NCBI RefSeq assembly: GCF_006970865.1
Contig: NZ_CP035503.1
Span: 4,291,001-4,355,000 of the forward strand
Direction of reading: 5' to 3'
Length of the DNA: 64,000 nt
Source: Rhodoferax sediminis
Lineage (GTDB): Bacteria; Pseudomonadota; Gammaproteobacteria; Burkholderiales; Burkholderiaceae_C
A program made the translations under genes and the position numbers. Position 1 is the first letter of the stretch; each line of letters begins with the position of its first letter. The notes under the pieces were generated by a model. The model had not been told where the DNA came from. It worked only from the letters and a program-made list of their open reading frames with translations, and searched no databases. This document shows, piece after piece, positions 9,814-19,674 of the stretch.

Positions 9814-9943
9814 GCCACGGCGCGCGGTGCCATGACGGCAGACCCGCCGCCGGGCCGTGCCGGTTTGCCCGGACAATAGAGGGCATGAATCGTTCGATTC
9901 CGCATCAAATCACCTTCAAACCCATAAGTGGTATGCGCTACCA

Positions 9944-9960
9944 GCTATTTTTTTAATAGC
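9944..9960. repeat. Mini-palindrome family 2, intergenic copy
   Basis: A 17-base palindrome of the form GCTAY-N7-RTAGC lies in the 170-base gap between the GntR gene and recQ. Related cores recur at 11927, 25216, 27397, 45046, 54052, 57331 and 62723. Nothing else recognisable is seen in this gap. Confidence 0.7.
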
Positions 9961-9983
9961 ATCCTGAGAACTTCCTTCCCCGC

Positions 9984-11942
9984 ATGACTTCCCAAAACAG
10001 CGCCATCCTGCGCGAGGTGTTCGGCTACGAGGCGTTTCGCGGCCCGCAGCAGGCCATCGTCGAGCACGTGGTGGCGGGCGGTGACGCGCTGGTGCTGATG
10101 CCCACGGGCGGCGGCAAGAGCCTGTGCTACCAGATCCCGGCGATCGCGCGCCAGCGTGCCGGCCGGGGCATCGCGGTGGTGGTGTCGCCGCTGATCGCGC
10201 TGATGCACGACCAGGTCGGCGCGCTGCGCGAGGCCGGCGTGGCCGCGGCCTTCCTCAATTCCACGCTCGACTGGGAGCAGACACAGGACGTGGAGCGCCG
10301 CCTGCTGCGCGGCGAGATCACGCTCCTGTACGCGGCGCCCGAGCGCGTGACCACGCCGCGCTTTTTGTCGCAGCTCGATGCGCTGCACGCGCGCGGCCAG
10401 CTGTCGCTGTTCGCCATCGACGAGGCGCACTGCGTGAGCCAGTGGGGCCACGACTTCCGCCCCGAATACCGCGCGCTGACCGTGCTGCACGAACGCTACG
10501 CCGGCGTGCCGCGCATCGCGCTCACGGCCACGGCCGACGCGCTCACACGCGCCGACATCATCGAGCGGCTGCAGCTGGAGGAGGCGCGGCTGTTCATCAG
10601 CAGTTTTGACAGGCCGAACATCCGTTACAGCATCGTCGAGAAAAAGGACGCGACCACGCAACTGCTGCGCTTCATCGAGGGCGAGCACGAGGGCGACGCC
10701 GGCGTGGTGTATTGCCAGTCGCGCAAGCGCGTGGAAGACGTGGCGCAGACGCTGCAGGACGCGGGCATCAACGCGCTCCCGTACCACGCGGGGCTCAACG
10801 CCGCGCTGCGGCAAACGCACCAGGACCGCTTCTTGCGCGAGGAAGGCGTCGTGATGGTCGCCACAATAGCGTTCGGCATGGGTATCGACAAGCCCGACGT
10901 GCGCTTTGTCGCGCACCTGGACATGCCGAAAAACATCGAGGGCTACTACCAGGAAACGGGCCGCGCGGGCCGCGACGGCCTGCCAGCCGACGCCTGGATG
11001 GTGTACGGCCTGCAGGACGTGGTGAACCAGGCCCGCATGATCGACGAGAGCCCGGCCGGCGACGACTTCAAGCGCGTGATGCGCGGCAAGCTGGACGCGC
11101 TGCTGTCGCTGGCCGAAGCCAGCGATTGCCGGCGCGTGCGCCTGCTCGGCTATTTCGGCGAAACCTATGAGCGCGCCTCGTCCGACGCCGGGCCGCCCCA
11201 AGGCGGACACGGCCCCCTCGGGGGGCAGCGAGGACACGAAGTGCCGAGCGTGGGGGCCACATGTGGCAATTGCGACAACTGCCTGAACCCGCCTGAGGTG
11301 TGGGACGGCACCGATGCGGCGCGCAAGCTGCTGTCCACCATCTACCGCGTACAGCAGATGAGCGGCATCAGCTTCGGTGCCGGCCACATCATGGACATCC
11401 TGCGCGGCAAGACCACCGAGAAGATCACGCAGTTCGGCCATGCCTCGCTCAGCACCTTCGGCATCGGCGCCGGCTTCAGCGAGACGCAGCTGCGCGGCGT
11501 GCTGCGCCAGCTGATCGCCACCGGCGCGCTCAGCGTCGATGCGCAGGCCTTCAACACGCTGCAGCTCACGGAGGGCTCGCGCGCCGTGCTGCGCGGCGAG
11601 CAGAACGTGCAGCTGCGCGAATCGGTCACGACGCCCGCCGCACGCAAGTCGCGGCGCGGCGGCCCGGTTGCAAAGACCCGCGGCACCGCGTCGCCCGCCG
11701 CCACCGCGCTGGACGCGGCCGGCCACGCCCGCTTCGAGGCGCTGCGGGCCTGGCGCGGCGAAGTCGCGCGCGAACACAACCTGCCGGCCTATGTGATCTT
11801 TCACGACGCCACGCTGGCTGCGATTGCCGAGCGCGCGCCCGCCACGCTGGCGGACCTGCAGGGCATCAGCGGCATCGGCGCGAAGAAGCTCGAAGCCTAT
11901 GGCGGCGAGGTGCTGCGGGTCTGCGCGCTACCAGATAAGTAG
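9984..11942 (+). CDS. recQ: ATP-dependent DNA helicase RecQ, with repeat-derived insertion
   Basis: A 652-residue 3'-5' superfamily 2 helicase acting in recombination and replication repair. Walker A is MPTGGGKS (about residues 39-46), the Walker B box is DEAH at 146-149, and the helicase C domain carries [10 protein letters not shown]. The zinc-binding RQC subdomain has CGNCDNC at about 428-434, and a C-terminal HRDC domain spans about 575-648. Two oddities are visible. An insertion of about 25 residues (402-426), encoded by a family-1 repeat, sits directly before the CxxCxxC zinc motif. The last codons and TAG stop lie inside a family-2 palindrome at 11927. All catalytic motifs are intact, so it is likely functional. 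Confidence 0.95.
   Translation: MTSQNSAILREVFGYEAFRGPQQAIVEHVVAGGDALVLMPTGGGKSLCYQIPAIARQRAGRGIAVVVSPLIALMHDQVGALREAGVAAAFLNSTLDWEQTQDVERRLLRGEITLLYAAPERVTTPRFLSQLDALHARGQLSLFAIDEAHCVSQWGHDFRPEYRALTVLHERYAGVPRIALTATADALTRADIIERLQLEEARLFISSFDRPNIRYSIVEKKDATTQLLRFIEGEHEGDAGVVYCQSRKRVEDVAQTLQDAGINALPYHAGLNAALRQTHQDRFLREEGVVMVATIAFGMGIDKPDVRFVAHLDMPKNIEGYYQETGRAGRDGLPADAWMVYGLQDVVNQARMIDESPAGDDFKRVMRGKLDALLSLAEASDCRRVRLLGYFGETYERASSDAGPPQGGHGPLGGQRGHEVPSVGATCGNCDNCLNPPEVWDGTDAARKLLSTIYRVQQMSGISFGAGHIMDILRGKTTEKITQFGHASLSTFGIGAGFSETQLRGVLRQLIATGALSVDAQAFNTLQLTEGSRAVLRGEQNVQLRESVTTPAARKSRRGGPVAKTRGTASPAATALDAAGHARFEALRAWRGEVAREHNLPAYVIFHDATLAAIAERAPATLADLQGISGIGAKKLEAYGGEVLRVCALPDK
11188..11260 (+). 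repeat. GC-rich mini-repeat family 1, copy inside recQ
   Basis: A segment of about 73 bases begins with GGGCCGCCCCAAGGCG, has the self-complementary centre GGCCCCCTCGGGGGGC, and ends in GCGTGGGGGC. It closely matches a copy inside the hydrolase gene at 43908 (opposite strand) and intergenic copies at 45850 and 57112. It is read in frame as a Gly/Pro-rich insertion in RecQ. Confidence 0.82.
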
Positions 11943-11970
11943 CATCAAATGCATATCAGCAAAGGGCTAC
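11927..11970. repeat. Mini-palindrome family 2 copy that supplies the recQ stop codon
   Basis: The core GCTACCAGATAAGTAGC occupies 11927-11943 and is followed about 20 bases later by GGGCTAC, as in other family members. recQ reads the core in the frame CTA-CCA-GAT-AAG-TAG and therefore terminates at the TAG within it. Confidence 0.75.
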
Positions 11971-11979
11971 TCGTCTTTT

Positions 11980-14295
11980 TTACTGCACAAATCCGATGCC
12001 GCGCGCATCGCGCACCTCGGGCTTGATGCGGTGCTCGGCCTCGAGCTGTTCGAGGAATTCCTCGGCGCTGAACTCGGTGGCCAGAATATCGATCTGGCGC
12101 TTCACCGCGGCGAAGTCGCCGGGGCAGAGTTGCTCGAGCTTGTGCAGGCGTGACTGCATTGCCTCGGTGAGCTGCGCGGCCTGGCCGGCCAGCGCCTCGG
12201 TCACAAACATGGCCTCGCGCTGCGCAGTGCTGAGCGGCTTGAACTTGATCTTGAAGGTGAAGCGGCGCAGCGCCGCCTGGTCGATGCGATCGAGCAGATT
12301 GGTGGTGCAGATGAAGATGCCGTGGTAGCGCTCCATGCCCTGCAGCATCTCGTTCACCTCGGTCACCTCGTAGGTGCGCTGGGCGCCGCGCCGGTCCTGC
12401 AAGAAGCTGTCCACCTCATCGAGCAGCAGCACCGCCTTCTCGGCCTCGGCTTCCTTGAACATGGCGGCCATGTTCTGCTCGGTCTCGCCCACGTACTTGC
12501 TCATCAGGTCGCTGGCCTGCTTGATGATCAGCGGCTTGTCCAGCGCCCTGGCGATGTACTCGCCCAGTGCGGTCTTGCCGGTGCCCGGCGCGCCGTAAAA
12601 GCACAGCGTGCCGTGGCCGCGTGCGCGCAGCGCCTGCACGATGCGCTCGATCTCGAAGCGCGACTCCACGTTGAGCATGGCCAGGTCGTAGGTGGTGACC
12701 GCGGGGCGCCCCGGCGCCGTCTCGACCTTGTTGCCGAGTGCGGCATCGGCGTTCCTGAGCTGGCGCTCGATCAGCGCCTCCAGCCCCAGCGCCTCGCTCG
12801 TGGCCAGTCCCGCAAAGCGCACCGCGGTGCGGATTTGCGCGGGCGTCAGGCCCTTGCGCTCGGTCAGCTTGGCAACGAATTCATTGCTGACCTCCACGCC
12901 CTCGAGCGTCTTGCGCACCAGCTGCTCGCGCGCGCCCGGCGGCGGCGACTTGAGCTCCAGGTGATACGCAAAGCGGCGCCGAAACGCCGGGTCGATCTGC
13001 TCGATGCGGTTCGTCACCCACAGCGTGGGCACGGCGTTGGACTCCAGGATCTGGTTCACCCAGGCCTTGCCGTTCACGCTGTGGCCGACGGCGGCGGCCA
13101 GCGCCTGCTGCTCCTGGCGTGCCATCAGGTTGGCGGCGTCCACGCTGACCGACGGGAACACGTCTTCCACCTCGTCGAACAGCAGCGCCACCTGCTGGCT
13201 GCCCTTTAAAAATACCTGGGCGATTTGCAGCGAGCGGTAGCGGTCGCGCCCCGAGAGGGAGTTGCCGTCGCGGTCCGCGTATTCGACCTCGAACAGGTCC
13301 AGCCCGGCCGCCTGCGCCACCACCTTGGCCAGTTCGGTCTTGCCGGTGCCGGGCGGGCCGTACAGGAGCACGTTGACGCCGGGCTCCTTGCGCTCGACCG
13401 CGTTGCGCAAGAGCGCACACAGCACCTGCGCGTCTTCCTGCGCGAACGAGAAATCGTTCAGGGTCAGGCTGGATTTCGCGGCGGGCCGCGTGAACACCGC
13501 CATCAACTCGTTCTGGTCGCGGTACTCGCGCATCAGCACGGGCGGCAGCTTTTCGCTGACCTTCATGAGGTCGGCCAGGTCGGTGATGTTGTGCTCGGAG
13601 ATCAGGTTCTCCACCAGGCCGATGCGCTCGAGCCGCGAGCCCGCGCGCAGCGCCTCGCCGACCTCGGAGGCGTTCACGCCGGCGATGTCGGCGATGGCCG
13701 CATACGCCTCGGGCGCGTTGTTGACCTTGAACTCGACCAGCAGGCTGCGCAGGTCGCGCTGGTAGCGCGCCAGCGTGCCGTACAGCAGCAGTGCGCGCTC
13801 GGCGCGATTGAGCTGCAGCAGATTCGAGAGTGCATCGATGTTTTTCTCGACCAGCGTGCTTTGTTTCTTGAGCGCGTGGGTGAGCCAGTCGCCGGTCACG
13901 GCCAATACCGACAGCAGATCCTTCGGCTGGTCCTTGGCGTATTCGTCGAGGTAGAAGAACAGCGTGCCTTCCTCGTACGGACCGCGCCAGACGGCGTGGC
14001 GCTCCAGGAATTCGGCGTTGCCCAGTTCCTCGTGCCCGCGCCAGAATTCGTTGTCCTTGCAGCGCCGCACCAGAAACTCGCGCACGCGGTTGAACACGTG
14101 CACCGGCCACACGAGGTGCCGGCCCGAGAGCGACAGCAGGCCGTTCAGATCGCGCCGCACATTGAACTTCGGCCCCTGCTTGGCGGCCAGCGTCAACACG
14201 AAGTGCGAACACATCAGGTCCAGCACGGGCGCACTCTTGAGGCCCGGGGACGCGATGAGCTGCGAATCTTTCAAGTCAACCGAACGCTTGGTCAT
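11980..14295 (-). CDS. Tandem AAA+ ATPase of unknown function
   Basis: A 771-residue cytoplasmic protein. Residues 1 to about 290 form an N-terminal region I do not recognise. The first AAA module has Walker A GPPGTGKTE (about 313-321) and Walker B LLFDEVEDVF (about 368-377). The second has GAPGTGKTA (about 567-575) and LLLDEVDSFL (about 622-631). Both modules have arginine-rich regions after the sensor (FRRRFAY and ALRRFTF). This double AAA layout resembles Cdc48/ClpB-type unfoldases or remodellers, but the N domain matches neither. It converges on recQ and diverges from the threonine dehydratase gene. No obvious partner such as a protease is adjacent, so its target is unknown. Confidence 0.85.
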   Translation of the reverse strand: MTKRSVDLKDSQLIASPGLKSAPVLDLMCSHFVLTLAAKQGPKFNVRRDLNGLLSLSGRHLVWPVHVFNRVREFLVRRCKDNEFWRGHEELGNAEFLERHAVWRGPYEEGTLFFYLDEYAKDQPKDLLSVLAVTGDWLTHALKKQSTLVEKNIDALSNLLQLNRAERALLLYGTLARYQRDLRSLLVEFKVNNAPEAYAAIADIAGVNASEVGEALRAGSRLERIGLVENLISEHNITDLADLMKVSEKLPPVLMREYRDQNELMAVFTRPAAKSSLTLNDFSFAQEDAQVLCALLRNAVERKEPGVNVLLYGPPGTGKTELAKVVAQAAGLDLFEVEYADRDGNSLSGRDRYRSLQIAQVFLKGSQQVALLFDEVEDVFPSVSVDAANLMARQEQQALAAAVGHSVNGKAWVNQILESNAVPTLWVTNRIEQIDPAFRRRFAYHLELKSPPPGAREQLVRKTLEGVEVSNEFVAKLTERKGLTPAQIRTAVRFAGLATSEALGLEALIERQLRNADAALGNKVETAPGRPAVTTYDLAMLNVESRFEIERIVQALRARGHGTLCFYGAPGTGKTALGEYIARALDKPLIIKQASDLMSKYVGETEQNMAAMFKEAEAEKAVLLLDEVDSFLQDRRGAQRTYEVTEVNEMLQGMERYHGIFICTTNLLDRIDQAALRRFTFKIKFKPLSTAQREAMFVTEALAGQAAQLTEAMQSRLHKLEQLCPGDFAAVKRQIDILATEFSAEEFLEQLEAEHRIKPEVRDARGIGFVQ

Positions 14296-14415
14296 GGAAA
14301 GGCCTCCAGCAACGACATGCGCAGTTCCACGATAACGCAGACTGCTGGGGTTTGGAAGACACTAATGCTGAAAACATTAGCACGATTTTGTGCCTTTACC
14401 ACGGACAATCCGGAA

Positions 14416-15618
14416 ATGATTGAACTCAACGATATTCGCCAGGCCGCGGCGCGCCTGCAAGGCCAGGTTCTCAACACCCCCTGCGTGGAATCGAAGACAC
14501 TGTCGCAGATTTCGGGCGCGCAGGTATTCCTGAAATTCGAAAACCTGCAGTTCACCGCCTCCTTCAAGGAGCGCGGCGCCTGCAACAAGCTGGCGCAGCT
14601 GTCCCCCGAGGAGCGCCGGCACGGCGTGGTGGCCATGAGCGCCGGCAACCACGCGCAGGGCGTGGCCTACCACGCACAGCGCCTGGGCCTGCGCGCCGTC
14701 ATCGTGATGCCGCGCGCCACGCCGGGCGTGAAGGTGGCGCGCACGCGCGGCTTTGGCGCCGAGATGGTGCTGCATGGCGACACGCTGGAAGAGGCGAGCA
14801 CCCACGCACTGGCCCTGGCCCGCGCGCAGGGCCTGACCTTCGTCCATCCCTACGACGACGAGGCCATCGTGGCCGGCCAGGGCACCGTGGGGCTGGAGAT
14901 GCTGGACGCCGTGCCCGATCTCGACAGCCTGATCGTGGCCGTGGGCGGCGGCGGGCTGATCGCGGGGATTGCCACAGCGGCCAAGGCGCTCAAGCCGGGA
15001 ATCGAGATCGTCGGCGTGCAGACCTCGCGCTTTCCGGCCATGGTCAACGCCATCACGGGCAGCCATCACCCGCAGGGCAACAGCACCATTGCCGAGGGCA
15101 TTGCGGTGGGCGCGCCGGGGCGGGTTACGCGGGCCATCATCGCGCAGCGCGTGGACGACCTGCTGCTGGTGGACGAAGGCGACATCGAGCAGGCCGTGCT
15201 GATGCTGCTGGAGATCGAGAAGACGGTGGTCGAGGGCGCGGGCGCGGTCGGGCTGGCCGCGCTGATCAAGTACCCCGAACGGTTTCGCGGCAAGCGCGTG
15301 GGGCTGGTGCTGTGCGGCGGCAATATCGACCCGCTGCTGCTGGCCGCCATCATCGAGCGCGGCATGGCGCGGGCCGGGCGGCTGGCGCGCATCCGGGTCA
15401 GCGCGCGCGACATTCCCGGCGTGCTGGCGAGCATTACCAGCGTGGTGGCGAATGCGGGCGCCAACATCGACGAAGTGCACCACCAGCGCGCTTTCACGAC
15501 GCTGTCGGCGCAAAGCGTGGAGATCGAGCTGGTGTTGCAAACCCGCGGGCGCGAGCATATTGCCGACGTGCTGGCCGCGCTGCACGCCGCGGGACTGTCG
15601 GCGCAGGAGCAGAAATGA
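14416..15618 (+). CDS. Threonine ammonia-lyase (threonine dehydratase) with C-terminal ACT domain
   Basis: A 400-residue PLP enzyme converting L-threonine (or serine) to 2-oxobutanoate and ammonia. The PLP lysine is in ASFKERGA (Lys51). The phosphate-binding glycine loop VGGGGLIAG is at about 176-184, and SAGNHAQGVA carries the substrate-binding loop. A single ACT domain (about 325-395; RDIPGVLASITSVV) follows. Length and the single ACT match the catabolic/short-type dehydratase rather than the 500-residue biosynthetic IlvA with two ACT-like units. The frame extends upstream without a stop, but the ATG at 14416 begins the conserved fold. Confidence 0.9.
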   Translation: MIELNDIRQAAARLQGQVLNTPCVESKTLSQISGAQVFLKFENLQFTASFKERGACNKLAQLSPEERRHGVVAMSAGNHAQGVAYHAQRLGLRAVIVMPRATPGVKVARTRGFGAEMVLHGDTLEEASTHALALARAQGLTFVHPYDDEAIVAGQGTVGLEMLDAVPDLDSLIVAVGGGGLIAGIATAAKALKPGIEIVGVQTSRFPAMVNAITGSHHPQGNSTIAEGIAVGAPGRVTRAIIAQRVDDLLLVDEGDIEQAVLMLLEIEKTVVEGAGAVGLAALIKYPERFRGKRVGLVLCGGNIDPLLLAAIIERGMARAGRLARIRVSARDIPGVLASITSVVANAGANIDEVHHQRAFTTLSAQSVEIELVLQTRGREHIADVLAALHAAGLSAQEQK

Positions 15619-15695
15619 ATGAGCGCGCCGGTGCACGTCGTGCCCGGCGGCGATTGCCAAGGTAAAATCGCGTAACTACGAGAGTCGAGCGCCCC

Positions 15696-15848
15696 ATGAC
15701 CATACCCAATACACCCGCCAGTCACGAGCCCGCCACGCCGGAGCAAGATCCGATCGAAGGCATTGTCCCGATGATTCCGCTGGTGATCCCGCTGGTCGGC
15801 GGCGTGTTGATCTTCCTGCTCGCCTTCATCGCCGTATCCATGGCCTGA
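15696..15848 (+). CDS. Small single-pass membrane protein (50 aa)
   Basis: A 50-residue ORF downstream of the threonine dehydratase. About 23 polar, Pro/Glu-rich residues are followed by one hydrophobic helix (IVPMIPLVIPLVGGVLIFLL) running to the C-terminus. Codon use matches the genome. I recognise no family. The N-out or N-in orientation and function are unknown; a small membrane-anchored regulator is one possibility. Confidence 0.55.
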   Translation: MTIPNTPASHEPATPEQDPIEGIVPMIPLVIPLVGGVLIFLLAFIAVSMA

Positions 15849-16322
15849 ACGGGCTGCAACCCATGCTGGCACCTCACTTGCCGCTGCAGATTAAATAGCA
15901 CTGACATATCGCGAGGCGTCTCGCAACGCGCCGGCGATGCGCTCTTTGCCAACGCCGCGGCCGTCATCCCCGGCCAGCCAGTGATCCCCAAATTCATAGC
16001 AAACTGTGCTGGCCCCGAGCCGGCCAGAGGCATTTTTTCGTCCTGAAAATGCGTGCCGCGGCGGGCATTCGCGCGGCTTCAAACGCAGGAAATTAATGCA
16101 TAACCTCATGCAAGTTTTGCATTACTTTCACCGGTAACGGGTTGGTAACGAGGTTCGGGTTTCATAAAATCGACTTCCCGGCCACACCGTGCTCGGCCCG
16201 CCCCCTTCCCACTTCTTTTCCCCGCCCACAAAAAACCTCACACCCTCCCTTCATGCGCCAAGCCGTTTTTTCAAAGGCCCCCGCTTTTGAAAAAACGATT
16301 TTCAACTTCAGGAAGCGACCCG
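15849..16322. other. Long intergenic region before pckG
   Basis: A gap of about 470 bases, AT-richer than its surroundings, with no ORF resembling a gene. It holds the promoter candidate at 16142-16170 and a pyrimidine-rich leader (about 16195-16255). No recognisable riboswitch was found. The pckG ribosome-binding site AGGAAG is at 16310-16315. Confidence 0.6.
16142..16170 (+). promoter_or_regulatory. Candidate sigma-70 promoter for pckG
   Basis: TTGGTA (16142-16147) and TAAAAT (16165-16170) are separated by 17 bases. A start site near 16177 would give a leader of about 145 bases before pckG. This is motif matching only. Confidence 0.35.
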
Positions 16323-18200
16323 ATGAACTCACCCGCCATGCAGGGATTGAATCTCAATGCCCCCGGCTACGTCAAAAACGCAAAACTGGTCGCCTGGGTG
16401 GCCGACATGGCCGCGCTGTGCAAGCCCGCACAGATTCACTGGTGTGACGGCAGCGACGAGGAATACACGCGCCTGTGCCAGCAACTGGTGGCCGCGGGCA
16501 CCTTCAAAAAGCTCAACGAAGCCAAGCGCCCGAACAGCTACCTGGCCTGCAGCGACCCGACCGATGTGGCGCGCGTGGAAGACCGCACCTTCATCTGCAG
16601 CGAGCACAAGGAAAACGCCGGCCCGACGAATAACTGGATGGCCCCGGCCGAGATGCGCGCCACGCTGGCGCCGCTGTTCGACGGCTGCATGCGCGGGCGC
16701 ACGATGTATGTGGTGCCGTTCTCCATGGGCCCGCTGGGCTCGCCGATTGCGCACATCGGCATCGAACTCTCCGACAGCCCCTATGTGGTGGTGAACATGA
16801 AGATCATGACGCGCATGGGCCGCGCGGTGTACGACGTGCTGGGCGTGAACGGCGAGTTCGTGCCCTGCGTGCACAGCGTGGGCGCGCCGCTCGAGGCCGG
16901 CCAGAAAGACGTCAAGTGGCCGTGCAACAAGACCAAGTACATCGTGCATTACCCCGAAACGCGCGAGATCTGGAGCTATGGCTCGGGCTACGGCGGCAAT
17001 GCGCTGCTGGGCAAGAAGTGCTTTGCGCTGCGCATTGCCTCGAACATGGGGCGTGACCAGGGCTGGCTGGCCGAACACATGCTGATCCTGGGCGTGACCA
17101 AGCCCGACGGCACCAAGTACCACGTGGCTGCAGCCTTCCCCAGCGCCTGCGGCAAGACCAACTTCTCGATGCTGGTGCCGCCCAAGGGCTTTGAGGGCTG
17201 GAAGGTCACCACCATCGGCGACGATATCGCCTGGATCAAGCCGCAGCCCGACGGCTCGCTGCGCGCCATCAACCCCGAGGCCGGCTACTTCGGCGTGGCG
17301 CCAGGCACCAACTTCCACACCAACCCGAACTGCATGGCCAGCCTGGACCGCAACGTCATCTTCACCAACGTGGCGCTGACCGATGACGGCGACGTCTGGT
17401 GGGAGGGCATGGAAAAGGACAGTGGCAGCCTGCCGGCCCACCTGATCGACTGGCAGGGCCGGGACTGGACCCCGGCGATCGCCCGCGAAAACGCCGTGGA
17501 CGGCAAACCGCGTGCGGCGGCGCACCCGAACGCGCGCTTCACCGTGGCGGCCACCAACAACCCGGCGCTCGATCCCGCCTGGGACGATCCCAAGGGCGTG
17601 GTGATCGACGCCTTCATCTTTGGCGGCCGGCGCTCGACCACGGTGCCGCTGGTGACCGAGGCGCGCACCTGGGTCGAGGGCGTCTACATGGCCGCGACCA
17701 TGGGCTCGGAGACTACCGCCGCGGCCGCAGGCCAGATGGGCGTGGTGCGGCGCGACCCGTTCGCCATGCTGCCGTTCACCGGCTACAACATGGCCGACTA
17801 CTTCCAGCACTGGCTCAGCCTGGGCGCCCGGCTGGCGAAGTCCGACGCCAAAATCCCCGCCATCTATACCACCAACTGGTTCCGCAAGGGTGAGGACGGC
17901 AAATTCGTCTGGCCTGGCTACGGCGAGAACATGCGCGTGCTGAAGTGGATGATCGACCGCATCGAAGGCACAGCCCCGGGGAGCGAGAACGTGTTCGGCG
18001 TGAGCCCGGCATTCGAGGAACTCAACTGGACCGGGCTGGACTTCACGGCCGAGCAGTTTAAGACCGTGACCAGCATCGACAAGGCCGCCTGGGTTGCCGA
18101 ACTCAAGTTGCACGAAGAGCTGTTCCAGCGGCTCGAACACCACCTGCCGAAAGAACTGCAGGAGACCAAGGCGGCGATCGAACGGCGCCTCGCGGCCTGA
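16323..18200 (+). CDS. pckG: Phosphoenolpyruvate carboxykinase (GTP)
   Basis: A 625-residue gluconeogenic enzyme converting oxaloacetate and GTP to PEP, GDP and CO2. Family marks of the GTP type include the kinase-1a P-loop [13 protein letters not shown] with the reactive cysteine (Cys276), the metal/substrate loop FSMGPLGSP, and the C-terminal nucleotide region [13 protein letters not shown]. The ATG at 16323 was selected because AGGAAG lies 7 bases upstream; the in-frame ATG at 16287 has no such site. It is monocistronic, bounded by the long leader region and the terminator at 18222. Related ATP-type enzymes lack this P-loop form. Confidence 0.96.
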   Translation: MNSPAMQGLNLNAPGYVKNAKLVAWVADMAALCKPAQIHWCDGSDEEYTRLCQQLVAAGTFKKLNEAKRPNSYLACSDPTDVARVEDRTFICSEHKENAGPTNNWMAPAEMRATLAPLFDGCMRGRTMYVVPFSMGPLGSPIAHIGIELSDSPYVVVNMKIMTRMGRAVYDVLGVNGEFVPCVHSVGAPLEAGQKDVKWPCNKTKYIVHYPETREIWSYGSGYGGNALLGKKCFALRIASNMGRDQGWLAEHMLILGVTKPDGTKYHVAAAFPSACGKTNFSMLVPPKGFEGWKVTTIGDDIAWIKPQPDGSLRAINPEAGYFGVAPGTNFHTNPNCMASLDRNVIFTNVALTDDGDVWWEGMEKDSGSLPAHLIDWQGRDWTPAIARENAVDGKPRAAAHPNARFTVAATNNPALDPAWDDPKGVVIDAFIFGGRRSTTVPLVTEARTWVEGVYMAATMGSETTAAAAGQMGVVRRDPFAMLPFTGYNMADYFQHWLSLGARLAKSDAKIPAIYTTNWFRKGEDGKFVWPGYGENMRVLKWMIDRIEGTAPGSENVFGVSPAFEELNWTGLDFTAEQFKTVTSIDKAAWVAELKLHEELFQRLEHHLPKELQETKAAIERRLAA

Positions 18201-18221
18201 GCGGCTTGCCGAGCTTCAATG

Positions 18222-18246
18222 AAAAACCGCCCAAGGGCGGTTTTTT
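18222..18246. terminator. Intrinsic terminator after pckG
   Basis: A stem of AAAACCGCCC against GGGCGGTTTT with an AA loop, followed by a T-run on the plus strand and preceded by an A-run. It can end pckG and, in reverse, the membrane protein gene at 18291-18872. Confidence 0.9.
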
Positions 18247-18290
18247 AAATGACCCGCTGGCAGGCAGCGGACGTGGTTTGGCGAAACGGC

Positions 18291-18872
18291 TCAGTCGTTA
18301 GGGGCGCCGCGCAGCATATTGAATGCGGGCTCGTACTGTGCCAGCCAGCTTCCGCTGCGTGCCGGAACCACCTGCCCGCTCTCGCGCCAGTCCATCACAT
18401 GCTTGTACTGCGACAGCCAGCCCGCCTGGGGCGCCTGCGTTGGCAGTCCTACCTCCGCCTCCTGGCGCGACAAGGCGGCCTGCAATTCAGCCATGATGCG
18501 CGGATCGTTTTGCGCCGCTTCCATGAAACGGGCGTCGGCGCGGGCACGGGCCACGCGTTGCGACCAGGCATCGAGCCCGGCCACCATGCGCACGGCCAGG
18601 CTGCGCGCCGTGCCGGCACACAGGCCCAGCGCGGCAAAGCCGATGGCCCACAGAATGACCCAGGCGGCCAGCAAGTGGCCGTCGGACCAGTTGTCAACCA
18701 TCTGGTTGGCCACCACCAGCAAGGCGGCGACCACGGCCGCCAGCAGCATGGCTGCCAACCCCTTGGTGCTGTCAAACCCCTTGCGGAACTGCCGTGCAGT
18801 GCGAATGGCGGACTCGACTCGCGCAACGCCAAGGTGTTGCGCCGGATAGGCCGTATGAACGAAGCTGGTCAT
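18291..18872 (-). CDS. Two-helix membrane protein, paralogue 1 of a tandem pair
   Basis: A 193-residue protein with two adjacent hydrophobic helices (about residues 38-58 and 67-87). They are followed by a conserved cytoplasmic-type amphipathic block (AWSQRVARARADARF, then MEAAQNDPRIMAEL) and a variable C-terminal tail. It is clearly paralogous to the protein at 19095-19643: the helices and the ARADARFMEAAQNDPR block are nearly identical, while the tails differ. The ATG at 18872 is preceded by AAGGGAAAT. It has its own promoter and ends at the pckG terminator. I recognise no named family; a membrane protein of unknown role. Confidence 0.75.
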   Translation of the reverse strand: MTSFVHTAYPAQHLGVARVESAIRTARQFRKGFDSTKGLAAMLLAAVVAALLVVANQMVDNWSDGHLLAAWVILWAIGFAALGLCAGTARSLAVRMVAGLDAWSQRVARARADARFMEAAQNDPRIMAELQAALSRQEAEVGLPTQAPQAGWLSQYKHVMDWRESGQVVPARSGSWLAQYEPAFNMLRGAPND

Positions 18873-18904
18873 GATAATTTCCCTTCTTGAAAACTCTTGT
18901 TGCT

Positions 18905-18933
18905 ATATTAGGGTTAACACTAGTGATGTTCAA
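18905..18933 (-). promoter_or_regulatory. Sigma-70 promoter for membrane paralogue 1
   Basis: On the minus strand TTGAAC (18933-18928) and TAATAT (18910-18905) are spaced by 17 bases. The same arrangement is conserved upstream of paralogue 2, which supports function. Confidence 0.72.
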
Positions 18934-19031
18934 CTTTATATTTGTGATTTGATACATTCACAACTGTGATAAGTTAATCCGAAGAAACCGGCAACTGCCA
19001 TCACCGACAGCGCCGCAATGGGCCGAAAAAC

Positions 19032-19060
19032 AAAGAAGCCACCCGATGGGTGGCTTCTTT
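19032..19060 (-). terminator. Intrinsic terminator after membrane paralogue 2
   Basis: A 12-bp stem AAGAAGCCACCC / GGGTGGCTTCTT with a 3-base loop. On the minus strand it is followed by TTTGTTTTT. It lies about 35 bases past the stop of the gene at 19095. Confidence 0.85.
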
Positions 19061-19094
19061 GCGGGTGCTGCCTGCTGTCGGGCAGCACCGGTCC

Positions 19095-19643
19095 TCACCA
19101 AGAGGAAGCGAAGTGCGCGACCGGGATATTGCGCGCCAAAGACTCGTAATGGGCGATCAGGCCGGTCTCCGGGCGATGCGCGATGCGGGCCACGTCCACG
19201 TCGGCGCGGATGTCCTGCACTTCGTTATCGCGTTGGCGCGAAACTGCTATCCGCAAATCAGCCATGACGCGCGGATCGTTTTGCGCCGCTTCCATGAAAC
19301 GGGCATCGGCGCGCGCACGGGCCACGCGGTATGACCAGGCATCGAGCCGGGCGACCACGCGGGAGGCCAGCTTGCGGGCGGTGCCGGCCAGCAAGCCCAG
19401 CGCGGCAAAGCCGATGGCCCACAGAACGACCCAGGCGGCCAGCACATGGTCGTCCGACCAGGTGTCGATCATCTGGTTCGCCGCTACCAGCAGTGCGGCA
19501 ACGACCGCTGCCAGCAGCAGGGCCGCCAGAGCCTTGCGATTTTCCATTCCCCGACCGGGTTGCCGCACGGCCGGCGCGGCGGATTGAATACGGGCAGCAT
19601 TGGAATTTTGTGCTGGATAAGCTGCGTGTACAAAGTTGATCAT
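19095..19643 (-). CDS. Two-helix membrane protein, paralogue 2 of a tandem pair
   Basis: A 182-residue paralogue of the protein at 18291-18872. It has the same hydrophobic pair (LLLAAVVAALLVAANQM; WVVLWAIGFAALGLL) and the same AWSYRVARARADARF / MEAAQNDPRVMADL block. The C-terminal tail diverges (VDVARIAHRPETGLIAHYES). The ATG at 19643 is preceded by AAGGGAATTAGC and matches the position of the paralogue start; the frame continues upstream to 19703 but overlaps the promoter. Both genes carry similar leaders, so duplication included regulatory DNA. It diverges from the LysR gene at 19764. Function unknown. Confidence 0.75.
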   Translation of the reverse strand: MINFVHAAYPAQNSNAARIQSAAPAVRQPGRGMENRKALAALLLAAVVAALLVAANQMIDTWSDDHVLAAWVVLWAIGFAALGLLAGTARKLASRVVARLDAWSYRVARARADARFMEAAQNDPRVMADLRIAVSRQRDNEVQDIRADVDVARIAHRPETGLIAHYESLARNIPVAHFASSW

Positions 19644-19674
19644 GCTAATTCCCTTCTTGAAAACTCTTGATGCA

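Noticed and set aside
9945..11804. 619-codon minus-strand ORF opposite recQ
   Set aside because: Antisense of RecQ, which carries complete helicase motifs.
13225..14415. Upstream extension of the threonine dehydratase frame
   Set aside because: The frame is open for 1.2 kb but lies antisense to the AAA+ ATPase gene; the dehydratase fold starts at 14416.
16329..18143. 604-codon minus-strand ORF opposite pckG
   Set aside because: Shadow of PckG with no domain content.
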